Of a stretch of 42,009 bases of DNA, positions 24,453-32,064 are shown in pieces. The stretch is from Pseudonocardia halophobica (GTDB taxonomy: Bacteria; Actinomycetota; Actinomycetes; Mycobacteriales; Pseudonocardiaceae), in assembly GCF_027922425.1 (NCBI RefSeq), contig NZ_BSFQ01000049.1:1-42009 (forward strand), read 5' to 3'. Made by a program: the position numbers and the translations under genes. How positions within the stretch are numbered: the stretch's first letter is position 1; each line of letters starts with the position of its first letter. Under the pieces are notes generated by a model. The model was given only the letters and a program-made list of their open reading frames with translations. It was not told the origin of the DNA and ran no database searches.

Positions 24453-25340
24453 ATGATCGCCTCGCTTCCCCGTCGCGCGGTCCTCTTCGCCGGACTCGCC
24501 GGCCTGGGTGCTCTCGCGACCGGCTGCGCCGACCCACCGGCCACACCCACCTTCGACCCTGCCCCCGCCCAGGCCGAGCTGGCCGACCTCGAACGACGGG
24601 CCGGCGGCCGCCTCGGCGTGTCCGCGCTGGACACCGGCTCCGGCGCCGCGCTCGGACACCGGGCCGACGAGCGGTTCCTGCTGTGCTCGACCGGCAAGCT
24701 GCTGGCCGCTGCGGCGATCCTGCACCGCCGGCAGTTCGAGGCCGACCGGGACATCTTGGAGCGGGTGGTGCCGTACACCTCGTCCGTGCTCGTCCCGAAC
24801 TCCCCCGAGACCGGCAAGCACACGTCGATGACGGTCGGCGAGCTCTGCCACGCCGCGATGACCCTGAGCGACAACACCGCCATGAACCTGTTGCTCGGCG
24901 TGCTGGGCGGACCGGAGAAGGTCACGGCGTTCCTGCGCAGCGCGGGTGACCCGGTCAGCCGGCTGGACCGCACCGAGACCGCGCTCAACGCCCGCGACGG
25001 CGACCTGGACACCTCCACCCCGGCACGGATGGCCGCGAACACCCGCCTTCTCGCCCTCGACGACGGCCTCACGCCCGACAACCGGGACGTCCTCGTCGGC
25101 TGGCTCAAGGCCAACACCACCGGCGTGACCCGGATCCGCGCGGGACTGCCCGCGGACTGGGTCGTCGGCGACAAGACCGGGGCGGGCGCGCGGGGCGAGA
25201 TCAACGACGTCGCGGTCGTCTGGCCGCCCGGGCGGGCCCCGCTGGTGATCGCGGTCTACACCGAGCCGCCCGATCCCGACGCCGACGCCGCCCCGACCGT
25301 CGCCGAGGCCGCCCGGATCGTGGCCCGGTCCTTCGCCTGA
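24453..25340 (+). CDS. bla: Class A beta-lactamase, probable exported lipoprotein
   Basis: Serine beta-lactamase of 295 residues. All class A motifs are present at correct spacing: S79-T-G-K82 (Ambler 70-73), S139-D-N141 (130-132), E175-T-A-L-N179 (166-170) and K241-T-G243 (234-236). The N terminus PRRAVLFAGLAGLGALATGC has a twin arginine and a lipobox-like ATGC with lipid cysteine C25, so a Tat-exported lipoprotein is likely, as for some actinobacterial enzymes. C78 lies directly before the catalytic Ser, but no partner at Ambler 238 or 77 is seen, so no carbapenemase- or TEM-type disulfide. Hydrolytic range is not predictable from this. Confidence 0.92.
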   Translation: MIASLPRRAVLFAGLAGLGALATGCADPPATPTFDPAPAQAELADLERRAGGRLGVSALDTGSGAALGHRADERFLLCSTGKLLAAAAILHRRQFEADRDILERVVPYTSSVLVPNSPETGKHTSMTVGELCHAAMTLSDNTAMNLLLGVLGGPEKVTAFLRSAGDPVSRLDRTETALNARDGDLDTSTPARMAANTRLLALDDGLTPDNRDVLVGWLKANTTGVTRIRAGLPADWVVGDKTGAGARGEINDVAVVWPPGRAPLVIAVYTEPPDPDADAAPTVAEAARIVARSFA

Positions 25341-25413
25341 GCCAGTCCACCGAGCCCCGGGCTCCCGAGGTCGAGCGCCCGGCGCTGTCCGAAACCCGCA
25401 GCTCAGCAGGGGT

Positions 25414-25455
25414 CGTGAGTGGCAACTGCCCCTCTAGGGGCAGTTGCCACTCACG
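25414..25455. terminator. Perfect 20-base-arm hairpin between convergent genes
   Basis: CGTGAGTGGCAACTGCCCCT at 25414-25433 is perfectly repeated in reverse complement at 25436-25455, with only CT between. It serves the beta-lactamase from the left and includes the stop codon of the glycosyltransferase (25451-25453) on the other strand. The length and perfection suggest a dispersed repeat as well as a terminator. Confidence 0.85.
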
Positions 25456-26548
25456 GGGTGAGGACGGACAGCATGCGCTCCACGGAGGCGGGCCAGCCGT
25501 AACCCTCGGCGCGGGTGCGGGCGGCGCTGCGGCGGACCCCCTCGTCGGCGGCGAGGTGGGTCGTGACGCCGCGGGCGAAGTCCTCGGGCGAGTCCTCGGC
25601 CCCGGGGTCGCCGACGATCTCGGGCAGTGCGGAGGACCGCGACACCACCACCGGCGTGCCGCTGGCCAGCGACTCCAGCGCCGACAGCCCGAACGTCTCG
25701 TGCGGGCCGGGGGCGAGCGAGACGTCGGCCGACGCCAGCAGGGCCGCCAGCCGCGCCCGGTCCGGCACGAACCCGAGGAAGGACACCGGCAGCCCGGCCG
25801 CCCGCCGCTCCAGCGCCGCCCGCCGCGGCCCGTCCCCGGCGACGACCAGCCGCACCCGGTGCCCGGCATCGCACAGCGCGGCGACCGTGTCCACGCTGCG
25901 CTCGGGGTGCTTCTCCGGCGACAACCGCCCGCAGTGGACGAGCAGGGCGTCGGCACCGCCACCCAGCCGGGCCCGCAACGCCGGGTCGTGCCGCCGCGGC
26001 GAGAAGGTCGCGAGGTCCACGCCGAGCGGGACCTGCCGGACGTTGCGCACCCCGATCCGGTCGAACTCCGCCCGCGCGAACCCAGTGGTGCACACGACCG
26101 TGTCGTAGGCGGCCGCCATCCGCGCGTTGGCGTGGTCGGCGACCCGGCGGGCGGTGCCCGCGGGCAGCAGGAACTGGTGCAGCAGCCGGTCGAGCCGCTC
26201 GTGCGAGATCACCACGCTCGGGATGCCGCGGCGCGCGGCCCAGGCGCCCAGCCCACGCAGGGTGAGCCGGTCGGAGACCTCGAGGGCGTCGGGCCGCAGG
26301 CGGTCGAGCAGGCGTTGCACCCGCCAGGGGTCGACGGCGCGATAGCCGCCGGTGCCGGGGATCCGCGGCGCCGGAACCGTGATCCGGCGGGTGCCGCCGG
26401 GAAGCCGGCGGTCCTCGGCCCGCGGACCGGGGACGACCAGCACGACCTCGTGGCCGCGGGCGGCGTAGCCGGTGCCGAGGGCGTCGAGCGCCGTGCGCAG
26501 GCCGCCCGAGCGCGGCCCGTAGAAGTTGGCGAGCTGGACGATCCGCAC
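25451..26548 (-). CDS. Family 4 glycosyltransferase
   Basis: GT-B fold retaining glycosyltransferase of 365 residues. The N-terminal domain begins MRIVQLANFYGPRSGGLRTA, as in PimB/MgtA-like enzymes. The C-terminal donor domain has HCGRLSPEKHPE (phosphate-binding Arg and Lys), FLGFVPDR and the E-x7-E element ETFGLSALE. Donor and acceptor are not known; a sugar nucleotide such as GDP-mannose and a lipid acceptor are plausible from the neighbour. The GTG start is one base after the mgtA stop, so the two are probably cotranscribed. The stop codon lies inside the terminator hairpin. Confidence 0.85.
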   Translation of the reverse strand: MRIVQLANFYGPRSGGLRTALDALGTGYAARGHEVVLVVPGPRAEDRRLPGGTRRITVPAPRIPGTGGYRAVDPWRVQRLLDRLRPDALEVSDRLTLRGLGAWAARRGIPSVVISHERLDRLLHQFLLPAGTARRVADHANARMAAAYDTVVCTTGFARAEFDRIGVRNVRQVPLGVDLATFSPRRHDPALRARLGGGADALLVHCGRLSPEKHPERSVDTVAALCDAGHRVRLVVAGDGPRRAALERRAAGLPVSFLGFVPDRARLAALLASADVSLAPGPHETFGLSALESLASGTPVVVSRSSALPEIVGDPGAEDSPEDFARGVTTHLAADEGVRRSAARTRAEGYGWPASVERMLSVLTP

Positions 26549-26549
26549 G

Positions 26550-27701
26550 TCAGGCGGCCTCGTCGTGGAGGAGCCCCGTGACCCCGGCGACCTCGCAGTA
26601 GTGGCCGACCAGTTCGTCGCACACCGTCGACCAGGTCCGGCGCAGGACCGAGCGGCGCGCGGCCGCCCCGAACTCGGCGCGCAGGCCCGGGTCGCGGAGC
26701 CGGTCGACCGCGGCGCGGAGGGCGGCGTCGGCGGCGGGCCGGCCCGCCTCGTCGTCGGGCAGGGGCGGGACGAGGTAGCCGGTCCGGCCGGGCAGGACGA
26801 GGTCGCGCGGGCCGCCGGCGTCGGGTGCGACGACCGGGAGCCCGCTGGCCAGCGCCTCCTGCACGGCCTGGCAGAAGGTCTCGGCGGGGCCGGTGTGGAC
26901 GAAGACGTCGAGGGAGGCGTAGAGCTCGGCCAGCTCGTCGCCGCCCCGGAAACCGAGGAACGCCGCCCCCGGCAGCGCCGCCCGCAGCCGCTCCTCGCTG
27001 GGCCCGGCCCCGACCACGACGAGCCGGGTGCCGCGCATCCCGCGCAGCGCGGCCAGCCGTTCCACCTGCTTCTCCGGGGCGAGCCGGCCGACGTAGCCGA
27101 CCAGCAGCTCCCCGTTCGGCGCCAGCCGCTCCCGCACCGCGGCCGACCGCCGGGCCGGGGTGAACCGCCGGGTGTCGACGCCGCGGGCCCACTGGTGCAC
27201 CCGCGGCACCCCGCGCTCGCGCAACGCCTCGGTGGCCCAGCTCGACGGCGCCAGCGTCCGGTCGGCCTGCGCGTGCAGCCGGCAGGTCCAGCGCCAGGCG
27301 GCGCGCGCGGTCAGCCCGAGCCCGTACGACGAGGCGAACCCGGCAACGTCGGTCTGGTAGACCGCGACCGTCGGGATCCCCAGCCGGCGGGCCGCCCACA
27401 ACCCCCGCGCACCGACGACGAACGGCGCGGCCAGGTGCACGACGTCGGGCCGGAAGGCGCGCAGGGCCTTCACGATCCGCCGGCTCGGCACCCCGACCGG
27501 CATCGAGGACACGACGGGCAGCTCCAGCGCCGGCACCCGCACGACCGGGACGCCGTCGTGGGAGTCCGGCTCGTCGGCGCCGGGGGCGACGACGAGGACG
27601 TCGTGCCCGGCGTCGCGCAGGTGCTCGAGCACCCGCAGCACCGAGTTCGTGACGCCGTTGACCACGGGGAGGAAGCACTCGGACACGATCGCGACACGCA
27701 C
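26550..27701 (-). CDS. mgtA: Mannosyltransferase MgtA-like, GT4
   Basis: GT-B fold glycosyltransferase of 383 residues. It begins VRVAIVSECFLPVVNGVTNSVLRVLEHL and continues with VPSRRIVKALRAFRPDVVHLA and VAVYQTDVAGFASSYG, segments characteristic of mycobacterial and corynebacterial MgtA, the GDP-mannose-dependent alpha-mannosyltransferase of lipomannan-type glycolipid synthesis. The donor-site lysine element is GRLAPEKQ, and AETFCQAVQEALASG carries the acidic pair. In M. tuberculosis mgtA is next to menG; the same neighbourhood is kept here. GTG 27701 is chosen on alignment of this N terminus; no strong ribosome site is visible. Confidence 0.88.
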   Translation of the reverse strand: MRVAIVSECFLPVVNGVTNSVLRVLEHLRDAGHDVLVVAPGADEPDSHDGVPVVRVPALELPVVSSMPVGVPSRRIVKALRAFRPDVVHLAAPFVVGARGLWAARRLGIPTVAVYQTDVAGFASSYGLGLTARAAWRWTCRLHAQADRTLAPSSWATEALRERGVPRVHQWARGVDTRRFTPARRSAAVRERLAPNGELLVGYVGRLAPEKQVERLAALRGMRGTRLVVVGAGPSEERLRAALPGAAFLGFRGGDELAELYASLDVFVHTGPAETFCQAVQEALASGLPVVAPDAGGPRDLVLPGRTGYLVPPLPDDEAGRPAADAALRAAVDRLRDPGLRAEFGAAARRSVLRRTWSTVCDELVGHYCEVAGVTGLLHDEAA

Positions 27702-27857
27702 GTCGGAGAAGCTGTCGTGCCCGCCGCGCCACCCGCCGTCGGCGACGTGACCTGCGGGGGAACGTCCGGACAACAGCGCGAGAGTTCACGCGGGCCCACC
27801 CCGGGCCGTCACCGGCGGGACGCCCCGGCGATACCCCGTTCGCGGACCCTCGGCGCC

Positions 27858-28655
27858 ATGACGGTCCTCACCCGCACCCCGACCCCGGTGGACCCCGGGC
27901 TGCTCTCCCGCGCCCTCGAGGTCGCGGGCCGGCTCGCCAACGACGCGGCGGAGGTGATCGCCGCGACCGCCGGCCGCGCGCCGGGGTCCGAGGCCAAGGC
28001 CGATCCCTTCGACTGGGTCACCGACACCGACCGCACCCTCGAACGGCACACCCGCCGGGTCCTGGCCGCCGAGTTCCCCGGCATCCCGGTGGTGGGCGAG
28101 GAGTACGGCGCCGACGCGACGGCGGCCGGCTCGGCCTACCGCTGGATCGTCGACCCGGTCGACGGCACGGCCAACTACGTCGCCGGCTTCCCGTGGTGCG
28201 CCTACAGCCTCGGCCTGGTCGACGGCGACGGGCCGGTCGTGGGGGTCGTGGCCGACCCGAGTCGCGCGCAGATGTACGCGGCGGCCCGCGGGCGCGGCGT
28301 GCGGGCCAACGGCACCCCGGTGCGCGCGGCGACCCGCACCACCGCCGTCGGGGCGCTGGTCTGCGCCGAGTCGCCCTCGCCGCAGCTCACCGAGCGCGCG
28401 ACCGCGCACCACACGGGCGTGCGGGTGCTGGGTTCGACCGCGCTCGCGATCACGCAGGTCGCGCTGGGCCGGGCGGTCGCCGCGGTGATCGACGACTACC
28501 ACGAGTGGGACGTCGCCGGCGCGCTCTGCCTGGCGCTGGAGGCCGGGGCCGTGGTCGTCGACCGGGCCGGGCGGCCCGACCCGATGCCGGCGGACGGGCT
28601 GCTGGTGGCGGTCCCCGCCGTCGTCGAGCAGGTCTACTCGTGGTGGGCGGCCTGA
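27858..28655 (+). CDS. Inositol-monophosphatase family phosphatase
   Basis: Metal-dependent sugar phosphatase of 265 residues. The three family motifs are present: VVGEEYG (metal-binding glutamate), WIVDPVDGTANYVAG (DPxDGT metal site) and EWDVAGALCLALEAGAVV (catalytic Asp and C-terminal signature). The substrate could be inositol phosphate, histidinol phosphate or another; sequence does not decide. It is divergent from mgtA, and inositol-based glycolipids would link the two functions, but that is only suggestive. Its 3' end overlaps the convergent DUF3592-like gene by 22 bases. Confidence 0.88.
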   Translation: MTVLTRTPTPVDPGLLSRALEVAGRLANDAAEVIAATAGRAPGSEAKADPFDWVTDTDRTLERHTRRVLAAEFPGIPVVGEEYGADATAAGSAYRWIVDPVDGTANYVAGFPWCAYSLGLVDGDGPVVGVVADPSRAQMYAAARGRGVRANGTPVRAATRTTAVGALVCAESPSPQLTERATAHHTGVRVLGSTALAITQVALGRAVAAVIDDYHEWDVAGALCLALEAGAVVVDRAGRPDPMPADGLLVAVPAVVEQVYSWWAA

Positions 28656-29119
28656 CGCCGCCTGCGGACGAGCACCGCCGCCCCGCCGAACGCCGCCCAG
28701 GCGAGGGCGACGAACCCGATCGTCAGCGGCAGGCCGGAGAACGCCGTGCGCCCGGCCACGCGGACCAGGTCCGGGTCGGCGCGGTCGTACTCGACCAGGA
28801 CGGTCGTGCCCGGCTGCAGGCCGCGCGGGTGGTAGACGCCCCGCTCGGGGACCAGCAGCTGGCCGTCGGGTACCGGGAACCGCACGAGCGTGCGGGAGAA
28901 GGTGGACCCGTCCAGCACCTCGGCGGTGGCGGTGGCGCGGTTGCGGTTGATGGCGACGTCGTCCGCCACGGCCCCGAGGAACCCGACGACCGACAGGAAC
29001 GTGGCCAGCACGGCGAGCCCGGTCAGGATCGTCGGCAGCCGCCGCCACAGGGTGCGGCCGACGGCCCGGGCGGTGCGCCCGGCCTCGACGAACACCTCGC
29101 CCGCCACGCCTCCGGCCAT
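28634..29119 (-). CDS. DUF3592-like membrane protein
   Basis: Protein of 161 residues with two membrane helices (about 29-52 and 129-149) and a small beta-rich domain between them: ATAEVLDGSTFSRTLVRFPVPDGQLLVPERGVYHP…GTTVLVEYDRADPDLVRVAG, the arrangement of DUF3592 proteins, whose function is unknown. The tail RRRRQAAHHE is cytoplasmic. A TATGCT box ends six bases before the ATG, so the message may be leaderless. It overlaps the end of the convergent phosphatase gene. Confidence 0.75.
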   Translation of the reverse strand: MAGGVAGEVFVEAGRTARAVGRTLWRRLPTILTGLAVLATFLSVVGFLGAVADDVAINRNRATATAEVLDGSTFSRTLVRFPVPDGQLLVPERGVYHPRGLQPGTTVLVEYDRADPDLVRVAGRTAFSGLPLTIGFVALAWAAFGGAAVLVRRRRQAAHHE

Positions 29120-29125
29120 GGGTCG

Positions 29126-29131
29126 AGCATA
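29126..29131 (-). promoter_or_regulatory. -10 box of a leaderless transcript (DUF3592-like gene)
   Basis: TATGCT on the minus strand, six bases before the ATG at 29119. Confidence 0.5.
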
Positions 29132-29185
29132 GGAGTGTGGCTACCGCCTCCCCGCCGGGGACGGGCGCCGGCCGGTCGCGGTGCC

Positions 29186-29191
29186 TACGCT
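29186..29191 (+). promoter_or_regulatory. -10 box of a leaderless menF transcript
   Basis: TACGCT, then seven bases, then GTG at 29199. This supports GTG 29199 over the in-frame GTG at 29181, which lies upstream of the box. Confidence 0.6.
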
Positions 29192-29198
29192 CGACGGC

Positions 29199-30401
29199 GT
29201 GACGACCGCTGCGCTGCCCACCGGTCTGGAGGTCCGGACCCGTGAGGTGGACCCGCCCGCGGGCGGCCTGTTGTCGCTCCTGCCGGAGGCGCGGGGCGCG
29301 CTGTCCTGGGTGCGCGGCGGCGAGGGACTGGTCGGTTGGGGCGAGGTCGCGCGCTTCACCGGCACGGGCGCGGGCCGGTTCGCCGAGGCCGACGCCTGGT
29401 GGCGGCGGTTGCTCGCCGAGCTCGACGTCACGGACGAGGTGGGCCTGCCGGGCACCGGAGCGGTCGCCTTCGCGTCACTGACCTTCGCCGACCGCTCGCC
29501 CGGGTCCGTGCTGGTGGTGCCGCGGGTCATCGTCGGGATGCGGGGCGGGCGCGCGTGGGTCACCGAGTTCGGCGACCCGCACCCCATGACCGCGGCCGAG
29601 CCGGTCCGGCCCAGCACCCGGCTCCGCTACGCCGACGGCGACCTGCCGGTCGCGGGCTATCGCGCCGCCGTCGCCGAGGCCGTCCGGCGGATGCGGGCGG
29701 GCGAGCTGGACAAGGCCGCCCTCGCCCACGACCTGCTCGCGGTCGACGAGGCCCCGCACGACCCCCGGCACCTGCTGCGCGGGCTCGCCGAGCGCTACCC
29801 CACCTGCTGGGCCTTCGCCGTCGACGGGCTGGTGGGGGCCACCCCGGAGCTGCTGCTGCGCAAGCGCGGCGCGGTCGTCGAGTCGCGGGTCCTGGCCGGC
29901 ACGGTGTGGCCGGGCGAGGGCTCGCTGAGCTCGGACAAGAACCGCGTGGAGCACGCCTACGCCGTCGACTCGCTGGCCGAGCGGCTGCGCCCCTTCTGCC
30001 GCTCGCTCGAGGTGCCGTCGGAGCCGACGGTGCTGGCCCTGCACAACGTCTCGCACCTGGCCAGCGACGTCCGCGGCCGGGTCCGCGGCGACGCCTCCCT
30101 GCTCCGCATCGCCGGCGCTGTGCACCCCACCGCTGCGGTCGGCGGCACCCCGCGCGAGGACGCCGTCGCCCTCATCGCCACCCTCGAGGGCATGGACCGC
30201 GGCCGCTACGCCGGCCCCGTCGGCTGGGTCGGCGCCGACGGCGGCGGGGAGCTCGGCGTCGCCCTCCGCTGCGCCCAGCTCGCCGGACCCGTCGCCCGCC
30301 TCTTCGCGGGCTGCGGCATCGTCGCCGACTCCGACCCCGACACCGAGGTCCGCGAGGCCGCCGCCAAGCTCCTCGCGGTGCGGGAGGCGTTGGAGGGGTA
30401 G
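29199..30401 (+). CDS. menF: Isochorismate synthase
   Basis: Chorismate-binding enzyme of 400 residues that converts chorismate to isochorismate, the first committed step of the o-succinylbenzoate menaquinone route. Diagnostic segments: GELDKAALAHDL, GATPELLLRKRGAVVESRVLAGTVWPGEG, SSDKNRVEHAYAVDSLAERL (catalytic acid and metal ligands), HPTAAVGGTPREDAV, and FAGCGIVADSDPDTEVREAAAKL. Siderophore- or salicylate-type isochorismate synthases share this fold, but menD and menG in the same window favour the menaquinone role. It is convergent with the signal peptidase gene. Confidence 0.88.
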   Translation: MTTAALPTGLEVRTREVDPPAGGLLSLLPEARGALSWVRGGEGLVGWGEVARFTGTGAGRFAEADAWWRRLLAELDVTDEVGLPGTGAVAFASLTFADRSPGSVLVVPRVIVGMRGGRAWVTEFGDPHPMTAAEPVRPSTRLRYADGDLPVAGYRAAVAEAVRRMRAGELDKAALAHDLLAVDEAPHDPRHLLRGLAERYPTCWAFAVDGLVGATPELLLRKRGAVVESRVLAGTVWPGEGSLSSDKNRVEHAYAVDSLAERLRPFCRSLEVPSEPTVLALHNVSHLASDVRGRVRGDASLLRIAGAVHPTAAVGGTPREDAVALIATLEGMDRGRYAGPVGWVGADGGGELGVALRCAQLAGPVARLFAGCGIVADSDPDTEVREAAAKLLAVREALEG

Positions 30402-30456
30402 GAGCCGGCGAGCTCACTGCCCCGTCGATGTATTCCGTTACTCCGCTGAAACAGCT

Positions 30457-30588
30457 TCACGTCCCTGCGCGACGGAGGGCGCGGATGCCGTCGGTTCGGG
30501 CGGCCGACACGTCGGGGGACGGGGGGAGGCCCAGTTCCCGTACGCCTGCGAGCAGGGTCTCGTGCCGAAGGAGCAGTACTGAGGGCCT
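30457..30588 (-). pseudogene. Possible coding remnant downstream of the signal peptidase gene
   Basis: Directly after the signal peptidase stop, and in the same frame, 43 codons read LLLRHETLLAGVRELGLPPS…ARTDGIRALRRAGT before the next stop. The composition looks like a real protein C terminus rather than a random frame, but no start, ribosome site or recognised family is seen. It could be the tail of a gene lost by deletion, or chance. Confidence 0.25.
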
Positions 30589-31161
30589 TTACCGCTGCTT
30601 CGCGTGCTTCGGCACGAGGAGGGCGAGGGCGAGCGCGAGGAGGACGATCCCGCCCGCGATGGCAAGGCCGGCGGGGCTGACGAGGCGGTCGCGCAGGCCG
30701 CCGACGTAGGGGACGTCGTACCAGAGGACCCCGTGGACGTCCTGCGCCGCGACCGGCGCCGGGTCGTTCGTGCGGTTGGCGTCGCCCTTGGTGACGAACG
30801 CGGGTCCCGGAAGGACCTCGACGACGCGGTGCGTGACGACCCGCGCCTGCCCGGTGGCGGCGTCGCGGTCGGTGAAGTTCAGGACGTCGCCCGGCTTGAC
30901 CTGCGCGGTGTCGACGGGCTTGATCACGGCGACCGACCCGACCTGCAGCGTCGGCTCCATCGAGCCCGACAGGACGGTCAGCGAGTGCCCGCCCACCACG
31001 GCGGGGACCAGCGCGACCGCCGCCGCGAGGGCGACCACGACCAGCACGACGAGGCCGAGCACCAGGTTCAGGACCCGGCGGACCGGGTGCACCCGTGGCG
31101 GCGCCGAGGCGTGCCGCGCCGTCTCCTGGTCGGCGTCCGCCGTACGCGCGTGCGAGCCCAT
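30589..31161 (-). CDS. sipW: Signal peptidase I, SipW/ER type (S26B)
   Basis: Membrane signal peptidase of 190 residues that would cleave secreted proteins on the outer face of the membrane. Two helices (about 29-52 and 165-184) flank the catalytic domain. The active site is of the Ser-His type: S67 in LSGSMEPTLQVG and H111 in VVTHRVVEV, with the acidic segment TKGDANRTND after it; the catalytic Lys of ordinary LepB is missing, as expected for SipW and ER enzymes. ATG 31161 has GGAGG five bases upstream. It is divergent from a gene whose product carries the cognate signal peptide, the usual arrangement of enzyme and client. Confidence 0.9.
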   Translation of the reverse strand: MGSHARTADADQETARHASAPPRVHPVRRVLNLVLGLVVLVVVALAAAVALVPAVVGGHSLTVLSGSMEPTLQVGSVAVIKPVDTAQVKPGDVLNFTDRDAATGQARVVTHRVVEVLPGPAFVTKGDANRTNDPAPVAAQDVHGVLWYDVPYVGGLRDRLVSPAGLAIAGGIVLLALALALLVPKHAKQR

Positions 31162-31355
31162 CCGCCCTCCCGGTGCAGTCGTCCGACCGAGTCGTACCCG
31201 GAACACACACCGACCCGACGGAACACCACCCGATCGAATGGCGATTGGTTCCGGAATCGGCGCGTGCGTTGTGCCGTGCGGATACTCGAAGCCTGCCGCG
31301 TCGATTCCGCACCGTTCCCGCGGCCCCGTCGAAATCCACTCCCCGGAGCATCAGC
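31162..31355. promoter_or_regulatory. Divergent promoter region, signal peptidase / TasA-like gene
   Basis: 194 bases between the two starts. GGATACTC at about 31278-31285 resembles a -10 element for the rightward gene, but no paired -35 is certain. A GGAG seven bases before ATG 31356 is the ribosome site. No palindromic operator was found. Confidence 0.35.
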
Positions 31356-31973
31356 ATGGCCGTTCAGTCGGAAGACAAGAAGAACCGCAAGCGGAAGGCG
31401 GGCCTGATCGTCGGGCTCGTCGCGCTGGTGGTCGCCGCCGCCGCGATCGGGGCGGGCACCTACGCCGCCTTCAGCGACACGGAGACCGGGCCGAGCGGCA
31501 CCATCGGCGCGGGCACATTGGACCTCGAGGTGGGCAGCGCCCCTGCAAACGCGACGCTGTTCAGCGCCTCCAACATCGCGCCGGGCTATGTGAGCCCCAC
31601 GCCGGTGACGATCACCGTGCGCAACGCCGGGACCATCGCAGGCACCCTATCCAACTCCCTGACCGTGAATGGTGGAGACGGCAGTTGTCCGGAGCCCGAG
31701 AGCGAGCTCACAGGCGGCTGCAAGTCGACCGGCGACCTGCAGGACTACCTGATGGTCGAGGTGACCGGCAGCCCGTCGGGCGCGACGGTAGGAAAGACGA
31801 AGCTCGCGGACTTCGTGTCCGGTAAGAAGCTGCCTACCGGGGGCACCCTGGAGGGCGGAAAGAGCGCCACCTACACACTCGTCTTCTCGCTCCCGGCAGA
31901 CACGGGCAACATCGTTCAGGGCGACACGGTCACCCTGAATTCGACCTTCAACCTCGACCAGGTGACGAGCTGA
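31356..31973 (+). CDS. TasA/camelysin-like secreted protein with SipW-type signal peptide
   Basis: Secreted protein of 205 residues. A lysine-rich n-region (SEDKKNRKRK) precedes a hydrophobic stretch (about 15-36) and the junction TYAAFSDTETGPSGTIGAGTLDL, the hallmark of SipW-processed TasA, CalY and related proteins, in which cleavage occurs just before FSDTE. The mature part (about 165 residues) is Gly/Thr/Ser-rich and predicted beta-structured, with ITVRNAGTIAGTLSNSLTV as a typical stretch; two cysteines (in SCPEPESELTGGC) could form a disulfide. In Bacillus such proteins form matrix fibres; that role here is inference. No protease zinc motif is seen. Confidence 0.85.
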   Translation: MAVQSEDKKNRKRKAGLIVGLVALVVAAAAIGAGTYAAFSDTETGPSGTIGAGTLDLEVGSAPANATLFSASNIAPGYVSPTPVTITVRNAGTIAGTLSNSLTVNGGDGSCPEPESELTGGCKSTGDLQDYLMVEVTGSPSGATVGKTKLADFVSGKKLPTGGTLEGGKSATYTLVFSLPADTGNIVQGDTVTLNSTFNLDQVTS

Positions 31974-32064
31974 CCCGAACAGACCATTAGCGGGTCACTG
32001 CGAGGATATGAACGTCCGGCGGTTCACGTCATTCAGGATCGGCCGCCGCAATTGAAGGATTTCG
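31974..32064 (+). promoter_or_regulatory. Spacer between the TasA-like and RTX genes
   Basis: 91 bases. TGAAC at 32009-32013 and GTTCA at 32022-32026 form a loose inverted repeat around a GC-rich centre. AAGGA ends six bases before ATG 32065 and is the ribosome site. The two genes may be cotranscribed or separately started. Confidence 0.35.

Noticed and set aside
30438..30665. Short minus-strand gene of 75 codons
   Set aside because: It overlaps the signal peptidase 3' end in another frame, has no ribosome site and low-complexity Ser/Arg content.
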